DNA of 64,000 bases from Corynebacterium matruchotii (GTDB lineage: Bacteria > Actinomycetota > Actinomycetes > Mycobacteriales > Mycobacteriaceae). Position numbers and translations under genes: made by a program. Below the pieces are notes generated by a model, which was given only the letters and a program-made list of their open reading frames with translations, was not told the DNA's origin and ran no database searches. Below, piece after piece: positions 47,162 through 56,946 of this stretch; the first letter of the stretch is position 1, and every line of letters begins with the position of its first letter. Where the stretch lies: NCBI RefSeq assembly GCF_011612265.2, contig NZ_CP050134.2, positions 806,001-870,000 on the forward strand. The letters run 5' to 3'.

Positions 47162-48280
47162 ATGACAGAATCACACGACAGCGATAATCCCACCACACAC
47201 AAATCCAGCCACAAGGCCCTCAACGTTGTCGTGGCCGGCGGCGGCACGGCCGGCCACGTGGAACCCGCACTAGCTGTAGCAACTGTCCTCAAAGAACGCG
47301 GCGCCAACGTTATCGCCATCGGCACCAACCGGGGCCTAGAAACCCGACTCGTGCCCGCCCGCGGCTTCGACCTGAAACTCATCGAACCCGTCCCCATCCC
47401 CCGCAAACCCAGCATCGAACTCTTAGAAGTCCCCTTCAAACTCGTAAAATCAATCGCTCAAACCCGAAAAATCCTCAAAAAACACAAGGCAGACGTCCTC
47501 ATCGGCTTCGGCGGCTACGTCACCGCCCCCGGCTACATTGCCGCCAAACTCGCTGGCATCCCCTTCATCGTCCATGAAGCCAACGCCCGCGCCGGGTTGG
47601 CCAACAAGCTGGGCGTGAAGCTGGGTGGCCTGGGGCTGAACGCGGTCCCCGGTTCGGGCATGGGCGGCCAGGTTGTGGGCATTCCGGTGCGGGCGGAAAT
47701 GAGCACGCGGGCCAGGGCGGCCGAAACCCGGGCCGCCGGCCTGAAAGCCTGGGGATTGAGCCCCGATCGGCGCACGGTGTTTATCACCGGCGGGTCGCAG
47801 GGGGCGGCGTCGCTGAATTCGGCGGTGAAAAACGCCCTGGACGAGCTGTGTGACGCCGGCTACCAGGTGCTGCACGCCTATGGGGCCAAGAACGCCCCGC
47901 CCGCCCCGAGGGAGCACTACGTGAGCGTCCCCTACATCGAGGACATGGCCATGGCCTATTCGGTGGCGGACGTGATCGTGTGCCGGTCCGGGGCCATGAC
48001 CGTCGCCGAGGTGACCGCCGCCGGGGTGCCTGCCGTCTATGTGCCACTGCCGCACGGCAATGGGGAGCAGGGGCTAAATGCCCAGGAGGTGGTGCGTAAC
48101 GGTGCTGCCCAACTCATCCAGGATTCGGACATCGAGGCACGGTTCAGCCACATCGTGACCAGTCTGCTGGCGGACCCGGACACGCTGGCAACGATGCGGG
48201 CGGCGGCCCTGAAGTCGAATGTGGCAACCGCCGCCGAGGTCATTGCGGATATTGCCGAGAAAACGGCCCGGCGCGACTAA
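47162..48280 (+). CDS. murG: UDP-GlcNAc:lipid I GlcNAc transferase
   Basis: Converts lipid I to lipid II at the inner face of the membrane. 372 residues. The N-terminal glycine loop GGGTAGHVEPALAVA, the GFGGYVTAPGYIAAKL membrane-facing region, TGGSQGAASLN, and YIEDMAMAYSVADVIVCRSGAMTVAEV for UDP-GlcNAc binding are clear. The ATG at 47162 follows GGGAAAGA. Codon choice switches from C-ending to G-ending at about 47.6 kb. A 209-base gap with a P-rich out-of-frame stretch precedes it. Confidence 0.96.
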   Translation: MTESHDSDNPTTHKSSHKALNVVVAGGGTAGHVEPALAVATVLKERGANVIAIGTNRGLETRLVPARGFDLKLIEPVPIPRKPSIELLEVPFKLVKSIAQTRKILKKHKADVLIGFGGYVTAPGYIAAKLAGIPFIVHEANARAGLANKLGVKLGGLGLNAVPGSGMGGQVVGIPVRAEMSTRARAAETRAAGLKAWGLSPDRRTVFITGGSQGAASLNSAVKNALDELCDAGYQVLHAYGAKNAPPAPREHYVSVPYIEDMAMAYSVADVIVCRSGAMTVAEVTAAGVPAVYVPLPHGNGEQGLNAQEVVRNGAAQLIQDSDIEARFSHIVTSLLADPDTLATMRAAALKSNVATAAEVIADIAEKTARRD

Positions 48281-48360
48281 GCTTTACGACGACCTATAGC
48301 GCGGATCTCGCGCATACCCAAGGGGATCCGAAAACTTATTCGAAAGGTAAAGTGTGAGCC

Positions 48361-49794
48361 ATGTCTGATATTGATTTGTCCCGAGTCCACCTCATTGGCA
48401 TTGGCGGGGCCGGCATGTCCGGTGTGGCCCGTATCCTCCTCTCCCGTGGAAAGGTGGTGTCTGGCTCCGACGTGAAAGAATCCCGCCCTGTGCTGGCCTT
48501 GCAGTCCATGGGGGCGCACGTGGCGGTGGGGCATAAGGCCGAAAACCTGACCCTGAGCGGGCAATTGCCGACGGTGGTGGTTACTTCGTTTGCGGCAATC
48601 CCGCAGGACAACCCCGAGCTGGTGGCGGCGCGGGAACAGAACATTCCGGTCATTCGCCGCTCCGACCTGCTTGGTGAGCTCATGACAGGCTCCACCCAGG
48701 TGCTTATCGCCGGCACGCACGGGAAAACCTCCACCACCTCCATGGCGGTGGTGGCCATGCAGGCTGCTGGTATGGACCCCAGCTTTGCCATCGGCGGGCA
48801 ATTAAACAAGGCGGGCACGAACGCGCACCAGGGCAGCGGCCACTGCTTTGTTGCCGAGGCCGACGAGTCGGATGCTTCCCTGCTGCGGTATAGCCCGGAC
48901 ATTGCGGTGGTGACCAATATTGAGCCGGACCACCTGGATTTCTTTCACACCCCGGAGGCGTATTTCCAGGTTTTCGACGATTTCGCTTCCCGGTTGACCG
49001 ATACTGGCGTGTTGGTGGTTTGTCTCGATGATGAGCATGCCGCGGCGTTGGGGGAGCGGCAGAAGACGAAGGTGACCGTGCGCGGCTATGGTAGCGCGGC
49101 CGCCGCCGAGCGCCACCCGGATATTGCCTACACGGTGGTGGAATCCGTGGCCGTGGCGGACCAGATTTCACACGCCCACATGCGAGTGGGGGAACGCGAG
49201 GTTGAGGTAGCCATGCAGATTCCGGGCACCCACATGGTGCTGAACGCAGCGGCGGCGCTCACTGCCGGGGTGTTGGCCGGTGGGGATGTGGCCGCTTTGG
49301 CCCAGGGAATTTCCGAGTTTTCCGGGGTGCGCCGCCGGTTCGAATTCCACGGTGCCGTCGCCGGCGGGGATTATCGGGGCGTGGAGGTGTACGACGATTA
49401 CGCCCACCACCCGACCGAGGTGCGGGCGGTGCTGACCGCGGCCCGAGAGAAGTTGGCGGCCCGGGGATCGGGGCAGGTGATTGTGGTGTTTCAACCGCAC
49501 ATGTATTCCCGCACGCAGGAGTTTGCGGCCGAGTTCGCCGAAGCGTTGTCGCTGGCGGACGCCGCGGTGGTGTTGGACATTTATGGTGCCCGGGAGCAGC
49601 CGCACGACGGTATTACCTCGCAGTTGATTATTGACCGCATGACCAATAAGGTGGTGCACCAACCGAATTTCTCGCTGGTGCCGCAAACGGTGGCTGAGCT
49701 AGCCCACCCCGGTGACATGGTCATTACGATGGGGGCGGGGGACGTGACGGTGCTTGCCGACGAGATCTTGTTCCAGCTCCGTACGGATGACTAA
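48361..49794 (+). CDS. murC: UDP-MurNAc:L-Ala ligase
   Basis: Adds the first residue of the stem peptide. 477 residues. It shows the nucleotide motif [15 protein letters not shown] at the start, ATP loop [28 protein letters not shown], and [12 protein letters not shown] in the C-terminal domain. The ATG at 48361 has AAAGG about 13 bases upstream. ftsQ begins at the next base after its stop, indicating translational coupling. Confidence 0.96.
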   Translation: MSDIDLSRVHLIGIGGAGMSGVARILLSRGKVVSGSDVKESRPVLALQSMGAHVAVGHKAENLTLSGQLPTVVVTSFAAIPQDNPELVAAREQNIPVIRRSDLLGELMTGSTQVLIAGTHGKTSTTSMAVVAMQAAGMDPSFAIGGQLNKAGTNAHQGSGHCFVAEADESDASLLRYSPDIAVVTNIEPDHLDFFHTPEAYFQVFDDFASRLTDTGVLVVCLDDEHAAALGERQKTKVTVRGYGSAAAAERHPDIAYTVVESVAVADQISHAHMRVGEREVEVAMQIPGTHMVLNAAAALTAGVLAGGDVAALAQGISEFSGVRRRFEFHGAVAGGDYRGVEVYDDYAHHPTEVRAVLTAAREKLAARGSGQVIVVFQPHMYSRTQEFAAEFAEALSLADAAVVLDIYGAREQPHDGITSQLIIDRMTNKVVHQPNFSLVPQTVAELAHPGDMVITMGAGDVTVLADEILFQLRTDD

Positions 49795-50445
49795 ATGAAA
49801 AAACTCTTGATTGCAATAGCACTAGTGGTGGTGACCGGGATTGTTGTCGCCTGCCTGTGGTTTTTCCCGATTTTGAAGGTCGGTAACGTGGTGATAAGCC
49901 AGCGGGACCAAACCTCGGAGGCGGATATCGCCGCCATCACCGATGGGCTGCAGGGGCAGAACATTCTCCGGGTTGACACCACTGCTGTTGCATCAGCGCT
50001 CTCGGCCCTGCCGTGGGTGGCAGAGGCCCGGGTGGCGAAGAAATTCCCCGACACCATTGACGTGTCCCTGGTGGAGCACCGGGCGGTATTGGTGGCCGAG
50101 CGGGAGGATGGCGATCATCTCATTGATGCTAACGGTAAGGTGTTTGTGGTTGCCCACAGGTTGGATTACACGGTGCCAATCACGAATACCAAGGGGGATA
50201 ATCAGGAGACGTTTCAGGCGGCCGCGGGTATTATTGCGTCAATAGCCGAGTCGGAGCGCGGAAAAATCACCGAGATCAAGGCTGTCACACCGTATTCTTT
50301 TGACATTATTGCTGGTGATAAGACGATTGTGTGGGGGGCGGCAGAGAACAACGGAGAGAAGGCGCGGGCGTTTTCGGTGGCGTTACAGCGGTCGGAGTCG
50401 ACGATCGATATCACGGGCGCGCCAACGATTTCGGTGCAGGAGTAA
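49795..50445 (+). CDS. ftsQ: Cell division protein FtsQ
   Basis: 216-residue bitopic membrane protein of the divisome. A very short cytoplasmic start (MKKLL), one helix (about residues 4-25), then a POTRA domain (VGNVVISQRDQTSEADI) and a beta domain. Corynebacterial FtsQ proteins are short like this, compared with about 280 residues in E. coli. The start directly abuts murC. No ftsA lies between it and ftsZ, as is normal in actinobacteria, where SepF substitutes as membrane tether. Confidence 0.9.
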   Translation: MKKLLIAIALVVVTGIVVACLWFFPILKVGNVVISQRDQTSEADIAAITDGLQGQNILRVDTTAVASALSALPWVAEARVAKKFPDTIDVSLVEHRAVLVAEREDGDHLIDANGKVFVVAHRLDYTVPITNTKGDNQETFQAAAGIIASIAESERGKITEIKAVTPYSFDIIAGDKTIVWGAAENNGEKARAFSVALQRSESTIDITGAPTISVQE

Positions 50446-50876
50446 AAATTTTTAAAAAATTTTTTATCACAATCACCGAATCCAAAGCGTGAGGATGCGC
50501 ATATCCCAGTGATGGTTTTTCTTGGGGTATGCGTGTGAAAAATCCGTGAACGAGAATGGTGATTATTAGGGTTATCCAGTGAGTTTTCTGTGATTTTCCG
50601 CCGCTGCTTTGTTACTTATCTGCTTCTTCCATGGGTGGGGCTGAGGGGATAAGTTACCGGTAAAACCGCATGTCAAAAGTCTAACCCTCTAGTTGAAGGT
50701 GGAGACACGCCGCTGCAAATGTCCATGATTCTTGATCCAAATTCAGTCAATATGTAGTAGCAGAAACCGCACAGGTTGGCGGGTAGTGGTGGCCGTAATC
50801 TTTACCCATCACGACGTGGTAAAAGTGTCGGTCAATTCCCTTAACGGAAATCTAGACGGAAAGATGAGTCGTATTT
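50446..50876. other. ftsZ promoter region
   Basis: 431 bases between ftsQ and ftsZ. It begins with a 22-base run of A/T made of two self-complementary A-T tracts (50444-50466), which might act as a weak terminator, and otherwise holds no recognisable gene. The ftsZ promoter must lie here; no clean -35/-10 pair was identified. Confidence 0.55.
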
Positions 50877-52208
50877 ATGAACGCCCAGGATAACTTCCTC
50901 GCCGTACTTAAAGTTGTCGGTGTTGGCGGTGGTGGCGTCAACGCGGTGAACCGCATGATTGAAGAGGGCTTGAAAGGCGTCGAGTTCATTGCCGTGAACA
51001 CCGATTCGCAAGCTCTCATGTTCTCCGACGCTGACGTCAAACTCGATATTGGTCGGGAGGCCACTCGTGGCCTCGGCGCCGGTGCCAACCCCGAGGTAGG
51101 TCGGCAGTCTGCGGAGGACCACAAAAGCGAAATAGAAGAAACCCTCAAGGGTGCCGACATGGTGTTCGTCACCGCTGGTGAGGGCGGTGGTACCGGCACC
51201 GGTGCCGCCCCCGTGGTGGCATCCATCGCCAAGAAGATGGGTGCGCTCACCGTGGGCGTCGTCACGCGGCCGTTTAATTTTGAGGGGAAGAAGCGCACCA
51301 GGCAGGCGCTGCAGGGCATCGAGGCCTTGCGGGAGGTGTGCGACACGCTCATCGTCATCCCCAACGATCGGCTGTTGCAGCTTGATTCGTCCAACCTCAC
51401 CATGATGGAGGCCTTCCGGGCCGCGGACCAGGTGCTGCACAATGGTGTGCAGGGCATCACGGACCTGATTACTATACCTGGTCTCATCAACGTAGACTTC
51501 GCCGACGTGCGTTCCGTCATGGCGGATGCCGGTTCCGCGCTCATGGGTGTGGGCTCGGCCCGGGGCGACAATCGGGTGATGAATGCCGCCGAACAGGCCA
51601 TTAATTCGCCGCTGTTGGAATCCACCATGGAGGGCGCCCAGGGTGTGCTGCTGTCCATTGCTGGCGGCTCCGACCTGGGCCTGCAGGAAGTGCATGAGGC
51701 AGCTACGATGGTGCAGGAGAAAGCAGATGCTGACGTCAACCTGATTTTCGGCACCATTTTTGACGATAATCTCGGCGATGAGGTGCGGGTGACCGTGATC
51801 GCCACCGGTTTCGAGGGCCTGAACGAAAACCCGAATACCACCACTGTCAATCGGGAGTCGGCGGAGTCATCTGCCAAGGCCACAGTGTCGTCCCCTGCTG
51901 AACCTGTGACTCCCGCCCCGGCAACCACCGCAACCGCTACCCCCGCGCCGGAACCCACCTCCCTGTTTGGGCAGAAGGATCGGAATGCGGAGTATTCGGT
52001 CCGCGAGTCCGCCGTGGCTACCCGCAGCAGCGATGAGGATTACGATTCTCGTCGCCGACGCAGCAACGACTATCAGCCGAATTACCGTGATGACCGGGGC
52101 AGCAATAATGGGTTGTTCACCAACCGGGGTGCGCATCGGAAATCCGGGCAGCAGGAGAGCGGGATGGACGACATTGATGATCTCGATCTCCCCGATTTCC
52201 TGCGATAA
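50877..52208 (+). CDS. ftsZ: Cell division GTPase FtsZ
   Basis: Tubulin homologue that forms the division ring. 443 residues. The nucleotide motif is [11 protein letters not shown] near the start and the tubulin signature [13 protein letters not shown] at about 100; the T7 loop is [15 protein letters not shown]. After residue about 320 comes a flexible Pro/Ala/Arg-rich linker, then a conserved C-terminal peptide [10 protein letters not shown], which binds SepF. The ATG at 50877 is 13 bases after GGAAAG, a long spacing, but there is no in-frame alternative. It is followed by pgeF after 20 bases. Confidence 0.98.
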   Translation: MNAQDNFLAVLKVVGVGGGGVNAVNRMIEEGLKGVEFIAVNTDSQALMFSDADVKLDIGREATRGLGAGANPEVGRQSAEDHKSEIEETLKGADMVFVTAGEGGGTGTGAAPVVASIAKKMGALTVGVVTRPFNFEGKKRTRQALQGIEALREVCDTLIVIPNDRLLQLDSSNLTMMEAFRAADQVLHNGVQGITDLITIPGLINVDFADVRSVMADAGSALMGVGSARGDNRVMNAAEQAINSPLLESTMEGAQGVLLSIAGGSDLGLQEVHEAATMVQEKADADVNLIFGTIFDDNLGDEVRVTVIATGFEGLNENPNTTTVNRESAESSAKATVSSPAEPVTPAPATTATATPAPEPTSLFGQKDRNAEYSVRESAVATRSSDEDYDSRRRRSNDYQPNYRDDRGSNNGLFTNRGAHRKSGQQESGMDDIDDLDLPDFLR

Positions 52209-52228
52209 TTCTGAATGAAGGTAGCCCC

Positions 52229-52939
52229 ATGACCATGCTGGTTCACACGCATTTCACTACCCGGCTCGGCGGTGTGTCGCAGCCACCATACGACAGTTTG
52301 AACCTGGGGGCGCATGTGGGCGATGACCCAGATGCGGTGCGGGAGAACCGGGCCCGGGTGGCTACTCAACTGAATCTAGATCCTGCGCGGTTCATTTGGA
52401 TGGACCAGGTGCATTCCGCCACCGTCCAGGTTGTGAATGCCGCAGATTTAGGGGCGCCGATTTCCGCCACCGACGCCGTGGTGACCACCGATCCGACCGT
52501 GGTGCTCACCGTCATGGTTGCCGATTGCGTTCCCGTCTTGCTTTACGACGCCGACGCGGGCGTCATCGCCGCCGCCCATGCGGGTCGAACAGGTGCTCGA
52601 AATGGGGTGGTGTCTAACACCGTGGCCACCATGGTGGAATTGGGGGCAAACCCGGATAATATGACGGCGCATTTGGGGCCGGCGGCCAGTGGGCGACGCT
52701 ATGAATTGCCCCGGGAAATGGCGGAGGATGTTGAGGAGCATTTGCCGGGATCGTTGACTCGAACGGATCAGGGTACCTGGGGGAGTGATGTGCGGGCCGG
52801 GTTGGCCCGGCAACTCACCACGCTTGGGGTGGGAAATATCGTTATGGACCCACGATGCACCATCGAGGATTCGAATCTATTTTCGTATCGACGCGACGGG
52901 AAAACCGGCCGGCAAGCCGGAATCATCTGGGGAGAATAG
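52229..52939 (+). CDS. pgeF: Peptidoglycan editing factor / laccase-domain protein (YfiH type)
   Basis: 236-residue protein of the DUF152 family. Homologues are purine nucleoside phosphorylases with a metal site, and PgeF of E. coli prevents L-Ser from replacing L-Ala in stem peptides. Family motifs: MDQVHSATV, ADCVPVLLYD, AAHAGRTGARNGVV with the catalytic His, and DPRCTIEDSNLFSYRRDGKTGRQAGIIW. The ATG at 52229 follows GAAGGTAGCCCC. It lies in the standard location after ftsZ. The gene yggS, usually next, is missing here. Confidence 0.9.
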   Translation: MTMLVHTHFTTRLGGVSQPPYDSLNLGAHVGDDPDAVRENRARVATQLNLDPARFIWMDQVHSATVQVVNAADLGAPISATDAVVTTDPTVVLTVMVADCVPVLLYDADAGVIAAAHAGRTGARNGVVSNTVATMVELGANPDNMTAHLGPAASGRRYELPREMAEDVEEHLPGSLTRTDQGTWGSDVRAGLARQLTTLGVGNIVMDPRCTIEDSNLFSYRRDGKTGRQAGIIWGE

Positions 52940-53111
52940 AAAATCTGCTAGCAAATTACAAAACTTTCAACATTCACCGCGTGTCATAATTCAATAATCA
53001 CGATTTGGCCACTACTTTATAACTAATAGTCGGCTTTACAGCAGCCACTATAAATTACAAAAATCACATCAGTCACAGCCAGACAGCATCAACCGGCGAA
53101 GGAGCCACCTT

Positions 53112-53558
53112 ATGTCTATCCTGACGAAAACCAAGAATTTTTTCGGCCTGGGCCCCTACGAAATGGATGGGGTGCGTGAAGACGCCTATTATAACGACGA
53201 GCCACCGGCGCCCCGCTACAATGGCAACCTCGCCTATGCCCCCGAGCCAGACTACGAATACCAGAGGGAATCAGTAGAACTACCGTTCGAAACTTCTATT
53301 GTGTCGGTCGACGTCTTCAGCTATAACGAGGCGGCAAAAATTGGTTCCGCATTCCGGGACGGTGAGGCGGTCATCTTCGATCTTTCCGACATGCCTAACG
53401 ATATAGCTAAGCGGGTTTTGGACTTCTCGGGCGGCCTCGCCTTTGCCCTGCACGGCAAGATCAAACGACTGGTTGATGAACATCGGGTTTTCGGCCTTAT
53501 ACCGGAGGATGCCACCGTGAGCTTTGACGATCTCCGGCGAGCGGCAAAGATATACTAG
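53112..53558 (+). CDS. sepF: Cell division protein SepF
   Basis: 148-residue protein that binds FtsZ and anchors it to the membrane by an N-terminal amphipathic helix (MSILTKTKNFFGLG). The C-terminal globular domain contains VFDLSDMPNDIAKRVLDFSGGLAFALHGKIKRL, the typical dimer/FtsZ-binding core. The ATG at 53112 follows GAAGGAG by 8 bases. A 172-base AT-rich gap, without yggS, precedes it. Confidence 0.95.
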   Translation: MSILTKTKNFFGLGPYEMDGVREDAYYNDEPPAPRYNGNLAYAPEPDYEYQRESVELPFETSIVSVDVFSYNEAAKIGSAFRDGEAVIFDLSDMPNDIAKRVLDFSGGLAFALHGKIKRLVDEHRVFGLIPEDATVSFDDLRRAAKIY

Positions 53559-53740
53559 CCCGTCTGAAAACCGAACATAGTATCGGATTATCGGGCGGGT
53601 GTCGGAAATTCCCTACGGAGCCTTTTGCTATTACGAAGCTCGGGAACCAAATATCGGGTTTATGAGTTAACGTAAATAGACAAAGGGCTTTTGTCATGAT
53701 TATCTAACGTTTACTACCCACGGAAAGGCGACCGCAGCAC

Positions 53741-54034
53741 GTGGCTCTCGTGAAAACCATCCTGCTTTTAGCGATCAACCTATTCATCCTGGCACTTATA
53801 GGACGCATTCTCATAGAGATGATTGTCTCGTTCTCTAGAAATTTTCGCGCCCCCAGCTGGTTTACCCGCTGCGCAGAGCTGCTTTTTGTTGTCACTGATC
53901 CGGCAGTAAAAGCACTACGACGAATCATTCCGCCGCTTCGGATGAATAATGTTTCCCTCGATTTATCGGTTTTAGTGCTCTATATCGGGTTGCAATTCTT
54001 ATACGTCCTCGTTGCTAACTATCTTCCTGGCTAA
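53741..54034 (+). CDS. YggT family membrane protein
   Basis: 97-residue two-helix protein of the YggT family. Helices at about 5-28 and 73-94; between them LLFVVTDPAVKALRRIIPP is the characteristic motif. The GTG at 53741 is used; AAAGG lies about 14 bases upstream. It sits between sepF and wag31 as in most actinobacteria. Function unknown, possibly linked to osmotic protection or division. Confidence 0.9.
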   Translation: MALVKTILLLAINLFILALIGRILIEMIVSFSRNFRAPSWFTRCAELLFVVTDPAVKALRRIIPPLRMNNVSLDLSVLVLYIGLQFLYVLVANYLPG

Positions 54035-54549
54035 TGCGTGACCTCAATGTTGTCGGGTAGCAAAATCGACTACAGTCATAGGCTGCAAACTTGCTATATA
54101 CCGTCATGTGGGTGTGGTTTGACGGGCTGGTGTAGGGGTGGAAAACTACCCAATTATCGCCATAAATGTGAGAGTAATACAGGAATTAGCTGCGGTTTTG
54201 TTAAGATTAACCCCTACTTATCTTAAAAATTACCTGGGTTATATTCCAGGGGTAGCCCATTACCCACGGCTGGGGGTCTAAGAACCCTCAGATTTGCAGT
54301 AACTTCGTCACATTTGGTGAGAAATTGGAAAAAATTTCCCTAGACCACGTTTGGCCCTAAAAACCCCGCTGACGGGTGTATTTTTTGATGCATAGCGCTA
54401 AAATAACGGGTACATAACGGTTAGATTTCATCTTTATACTTAACATTTAGACTTGAATGTGCGTTATGGTTAACAGGAACGTTATAAAAGCTATATCAAT
54501 GATGGACGATCATCGTTGATATTTTATGAATCTCGAAGGGAATAGTTCC
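54035..54549. other. wag31 promoter region
   Basis: 515-base gap without a recognisable gene. Contains the inverted pair CCTGG/CCAGG (near 54234-54253), GTAAC and GTCAC eight bases apart near 54299 (an imperfect MtrA-like pair), and an AT-rich stretch from 54390 to 54500 likely to hold the promoter. Confidence 0.5.
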
Positions 54550-55479
54550 ATGCCGCTGACTCCAGCCGATGTGCATAACGTCGCATTCAGCAAGCCGCCA
54601 ATTGGCAAGCGCGGCTATAACGAGGACGAGGTTGATCAGTTCTTAGACTTGGTTGAAGATACTCTTGCCGAGATTCAAGAGGAGAACGACGATCTACGCC
54701 AACAAACAGACGAATTGAAGTCGGAACTGGAACAAGCCCGTGCCGGTGGGGGCGGCGGCGGTGGAGCTGACGAAGCGGCCATCCGTGCCCGGGTGGAAGC
54801 CCAGCTCAAGCAGCAATTCAACGCCGAACTTGCGGCAGCTAAGGCAGAAACTGAACGAGCTAAAGAAGAAGCACGCGCAGCAAAGGCCGAAGCCGAGGCC
54901 GCGAAGAAGGCTGCCGAAGGCGCCATGGTTCCCTCCGGGGAGACTGCACACCCAGAAACCCACATGCAAGCCGCAAAGGTGCTGGGGCTGGCGCAGGAGA
55001 TGGCGGATCGCATGACCACCGAGGCACAGGCCGAATCGCGGTCCATGCTGGAAGATGCCCGCACCGCTGCCGAAAAGCAGATCTCCTCCGCTGAAGCGAC
55101 TGCCCGCGCTACTCTTGACGACGCACGCATGCGCGCCGAGAAGCAAGTGAACGAAGCCACCGCCACCGCGGAACGCCTCGTCAATGAGGCACGTATCCAG
55201 GCCGAAAAAACCATTTCCGAGGCGAATGCTCGTGCCGAAGCCCAGATCAAGGCGGCCGAAGACAAGGCCAATGCCCTCCAGGCCGACGCCGAACGCCGCC
55301 ACACCGAAATCATGGCCACGGTCACGCAGCAGAAGAACGCCCTGGAAACCAGGATTGCTGAGCTGCGTACTTTCGAACGCGAATACCGCACCCGGTTGCG
55401 CACCATGCTGCAAACCCAATTGGAGGAATTGGATGCTCGGGGTTCGGCCCAACCCGGCCCCCAAAGCAACAACAAATAG
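54550..55479 (+). CDS. wag31: Polar growth protein Wag31/DivIVA
   Basis: 309-residue coiled-coil protein that marks the poles and recruits cell-wall synthesis. The N-terminal DivIVA domain reads [38 protein letters not shown], followed by a short Gly-rich linker (GGGGGGGA, about 68-75) and long Ala/Glu/Lys/Arg heptads to the end. I chose ATG 54550, eight bases after AAGGGAA; ATG 54526 would add eight residues without a site. A strong terminator follows. Confidence 0.96.
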   Translation: MPLTPADVHNVAFSKPPIGKRGYNEDEVDQFLDLVEDTLAEIQEENDDLRQQTDELKSELEQARAGGGGGGGADEAAIRARVEAQLKQQFNAELAAAKAETERAKEEARAAKAEAEAAKKAAEGAMVPSGETAHPETHMQAAKVLGLAQEMADRMTTEAQAESRSMLEDARTAAEKQISSAEATARATLDDARMRAEKQVNEATATAERLVNEARIQAEKTISEANARAEAQIKAAEDKANALQADAERRHTEIMATVTQQKNALETRIAELRTFEREYRTRLRTMLQTQLEELDARGSAQPGPQSNNK

Positions 55480-55507
55480 CCCAGTGTTGCTGTGAACTGA
55501 TAAGTTT

Positions 55508-55542
55508 AAGCCCTCAATGTAGACCACGCATTGAGGGCTTTT
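55508..55542 (+). terminator. Terminator after wag31
   Basis: AAGCCCTCAATG and CATTGAGGGCTT form a perfect 12-bp stem with an 11-base loop and are followed by T residues. Confidence 0.93.
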
Positions 55543-55559
55543 CCCTGAGGAGGTAGTGA

Positions 55560-55805
55560 ATGTTCATAGCGGCACTGGGATTGGGCGTGGCCAGCTTAGG
55601 ATTTCTCATTGCGGCCATCGTCGGCAGTAGCCAAATCTGGCAGTGGCCCGCAATCGGCTGCGCGCTCATCGGCCTGGTGCTACTTATCGTTGACCACATT
55701 CGCTACCGGGGTGCTAGCCGTGAGCCGGAGGAGGAGCCGGAGCCGCCCCGCATGCCGAATCGGCGCAGCTCTCACTCGCATCATCGTCGCCAAGACCCGA
55801 AATAA
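55560..55805 (+). CDS. Small two-helix membrane protein (Rv2144c position)
   Basis: 81 residues from ATG 55560, preceded by the perfect AGGAGG at 55549. Two helices (about 3-22 and 27-46) are followed by an Arg/Glu/Pro-rich cytoplasmic tail ending SSHSHHRRQDPK. A small membrane protein also follows wag31 in M. tuberculosis (Rv2144c). The last 92 bases overlap the 3' end of the glycoside-hydrolase-like gene on the other strand. Function unknown. Confidence 0.78.
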   Translation: MFIAALGLGVASLGFLIAAIVGSSQIWQWPAIGCALIGLVLLIVDHIRYRGASREPEEEPEPPRMPNRRSSHSHHRRQDPK

Positions 55806-56727
55806 GTTGACGCAGCGTGGGCCACAATCCGCCGCGCACCGCATCCGCATGAAAATACCACCAAAAATAGCCTCCCACGAACCGCGGCCCCACCTGTGCC
55901 CGTAACTCATTATGCATGCCGTAATAGCATTGGGCTATTTGTTGTTTTTCCGCTAACCCCGGATCCTGGGACCGACCATCGCTGCGGTTCTGCGCCCCAA
56001 CCTCCCCAATGCCCAGGCGCGCGTGGGGAAACACCGTTCCCAGGGCAGTGAGCGTGTGTGCTATGTCGGCCGCGGTGGGGTGCTGCGGCGGATCGCACGC
56101 CGTCTCATAGATAGATAAAAATACATAGTCCGGTTGCCTGCTGACGGTGTGGGCGAACCGCATTGTGTCCTCCCATGCGTGTTCGTAGCAGTCCGGCGAC
56201 GACCAATAGTTGAGGGTGAGCGCGGTCGGCCGACCGGCCTGGGCTACGACGTCGTGCGCCGCGGCCACCTTGGCGTTGATCTCCCCGGGGCCGGACCCCG
56301 CCCACTCCCCATTGGGCTCGTTACCGATCTCCCACACATCCACCCATTCCCCCAGGTCACGCAGCGCCGCCTTGGTGCGGTCGGCCACCTCGGTGGTCGA
56401 CAACTCCGTAAGCTGTTCGGAGTCCACCACCTGCACCATGACCTGCGCCCGGTCGTGGATTCGGGCCACCGCATCCCGGTACTCCTCGGGTTGCATCGCA
56501 GTGTCCATGACCACCCGCACCGTGAGCGGGGTGGGGCTTGCCGCCATGAGGTCCAGGCTCCGGCCCAGGTCATCTAGAGATTCGAGGGTGATGCCCCGCA
56601 GCGGGGTGGTGAGCTGCCGCGGTGGTGGTGCCGGCGGCGACTCTGAGGTGGTGCACGATACGAGAAATAAGGCAGCCATGAGAAAAACGGCCAGGTGGCC
56701 GTGGGCGAAGCGTCGTAAAGCGCGCAT
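55714..56727 (-). CDS. Secreted glycoside-hydrolase-like lipoprotein
   Basis: 337-residue lipoprotein: the signal helix ends in the lipobox LVSC with C25. The mature part looks like a TIM barrel of the clan GH-A type: EIGNEPNG puts a probable acid/base Glu at E137, and a second Glu at E242 in GIGEVGAQN is at the usual distance for the nucleophile. A substrate cannot be named; arabinogalactan, mannan or another envelope glycan is plausible in this genus. The C-terminus is Cys-containing and Pro/Ala-rich. Divergent from ileS and its T-box; overlaps the small membrane protein gene at the 3' end. Confidence 0.7.
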   Translation of the reverse strand: MRALRRFAHGHLAVFLMAALFLVSCTTSESPPAPPPRQLTTPLRGITLESLDDLGRSLDLMAASPTPLTVRVVMDTAMQPEEYRDAVARIHDRAQVMVQVVDSEQLTELSTTEVADRTKAALRDLGEWVDVWEIGNEPNGEWAGSGPGEINAKVAAAHDVVAQAGRPTALTLNYWSSPDCYEHAWEDTMRFAHTVSRQPDYVFLSIYETACDPPQHPTAADIAHTLTALGTVFPHARLGIGEVGAQNRSDGRSQDPGLAEKQQIAQCYYGMHNELRAQVGPRFVGGYFWWYFHADAVRGGLWPTLRQLISGLGDDDASESCADSACGAAPAPPPAHG

Positions 56728-56759
56728 GGTTTCATCATATGTGGTAAGCTGTGCTGGTT

Positions 56760-56946
56760 TAAACGGCTATGATCCGGCAATCACCGGGGAGCCATCTGGA
56801 AGAACCGGCAGCGACTGCCTCAGTAGAACCAGACGGGTAAGACCGACATCTCCTTCAAACGAAGCGGGGCCCATGCGGCCCAACCAGGGTGGTACCGCGT
56901 GCAAGCGTCCCTGGATTCCCACTGACTCTTTGAAGGAGACCATACC
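56760..56946 (+). promoter_or_regulatory. T-box leader of ileS (translational)
   Basis: The T-box core AGGGTGGTACCGCG is at 56886-56899. A short specifier hairpin CCGG-CAATCA-CCGG (56774-56787) presents ATC, an Ile codon, at 56780-56782. CTCCTTCAAA (56850-56859) is the exact complement of TTTGAAGGAG (56929-56938), which contains the ileS ribosome-binding site, so uncharged tRNA-Ile probably frees the site. There is no terminator, as expected for the actinobacterial translational class. Confidence 0.93.

Noticed and set aside
54299..54330. MtrA-like array before wag31
   Set aside because: GTAAC and GTCAC occur but with eight-base spacing and poor further units; too weak compared with the two clear arrays.
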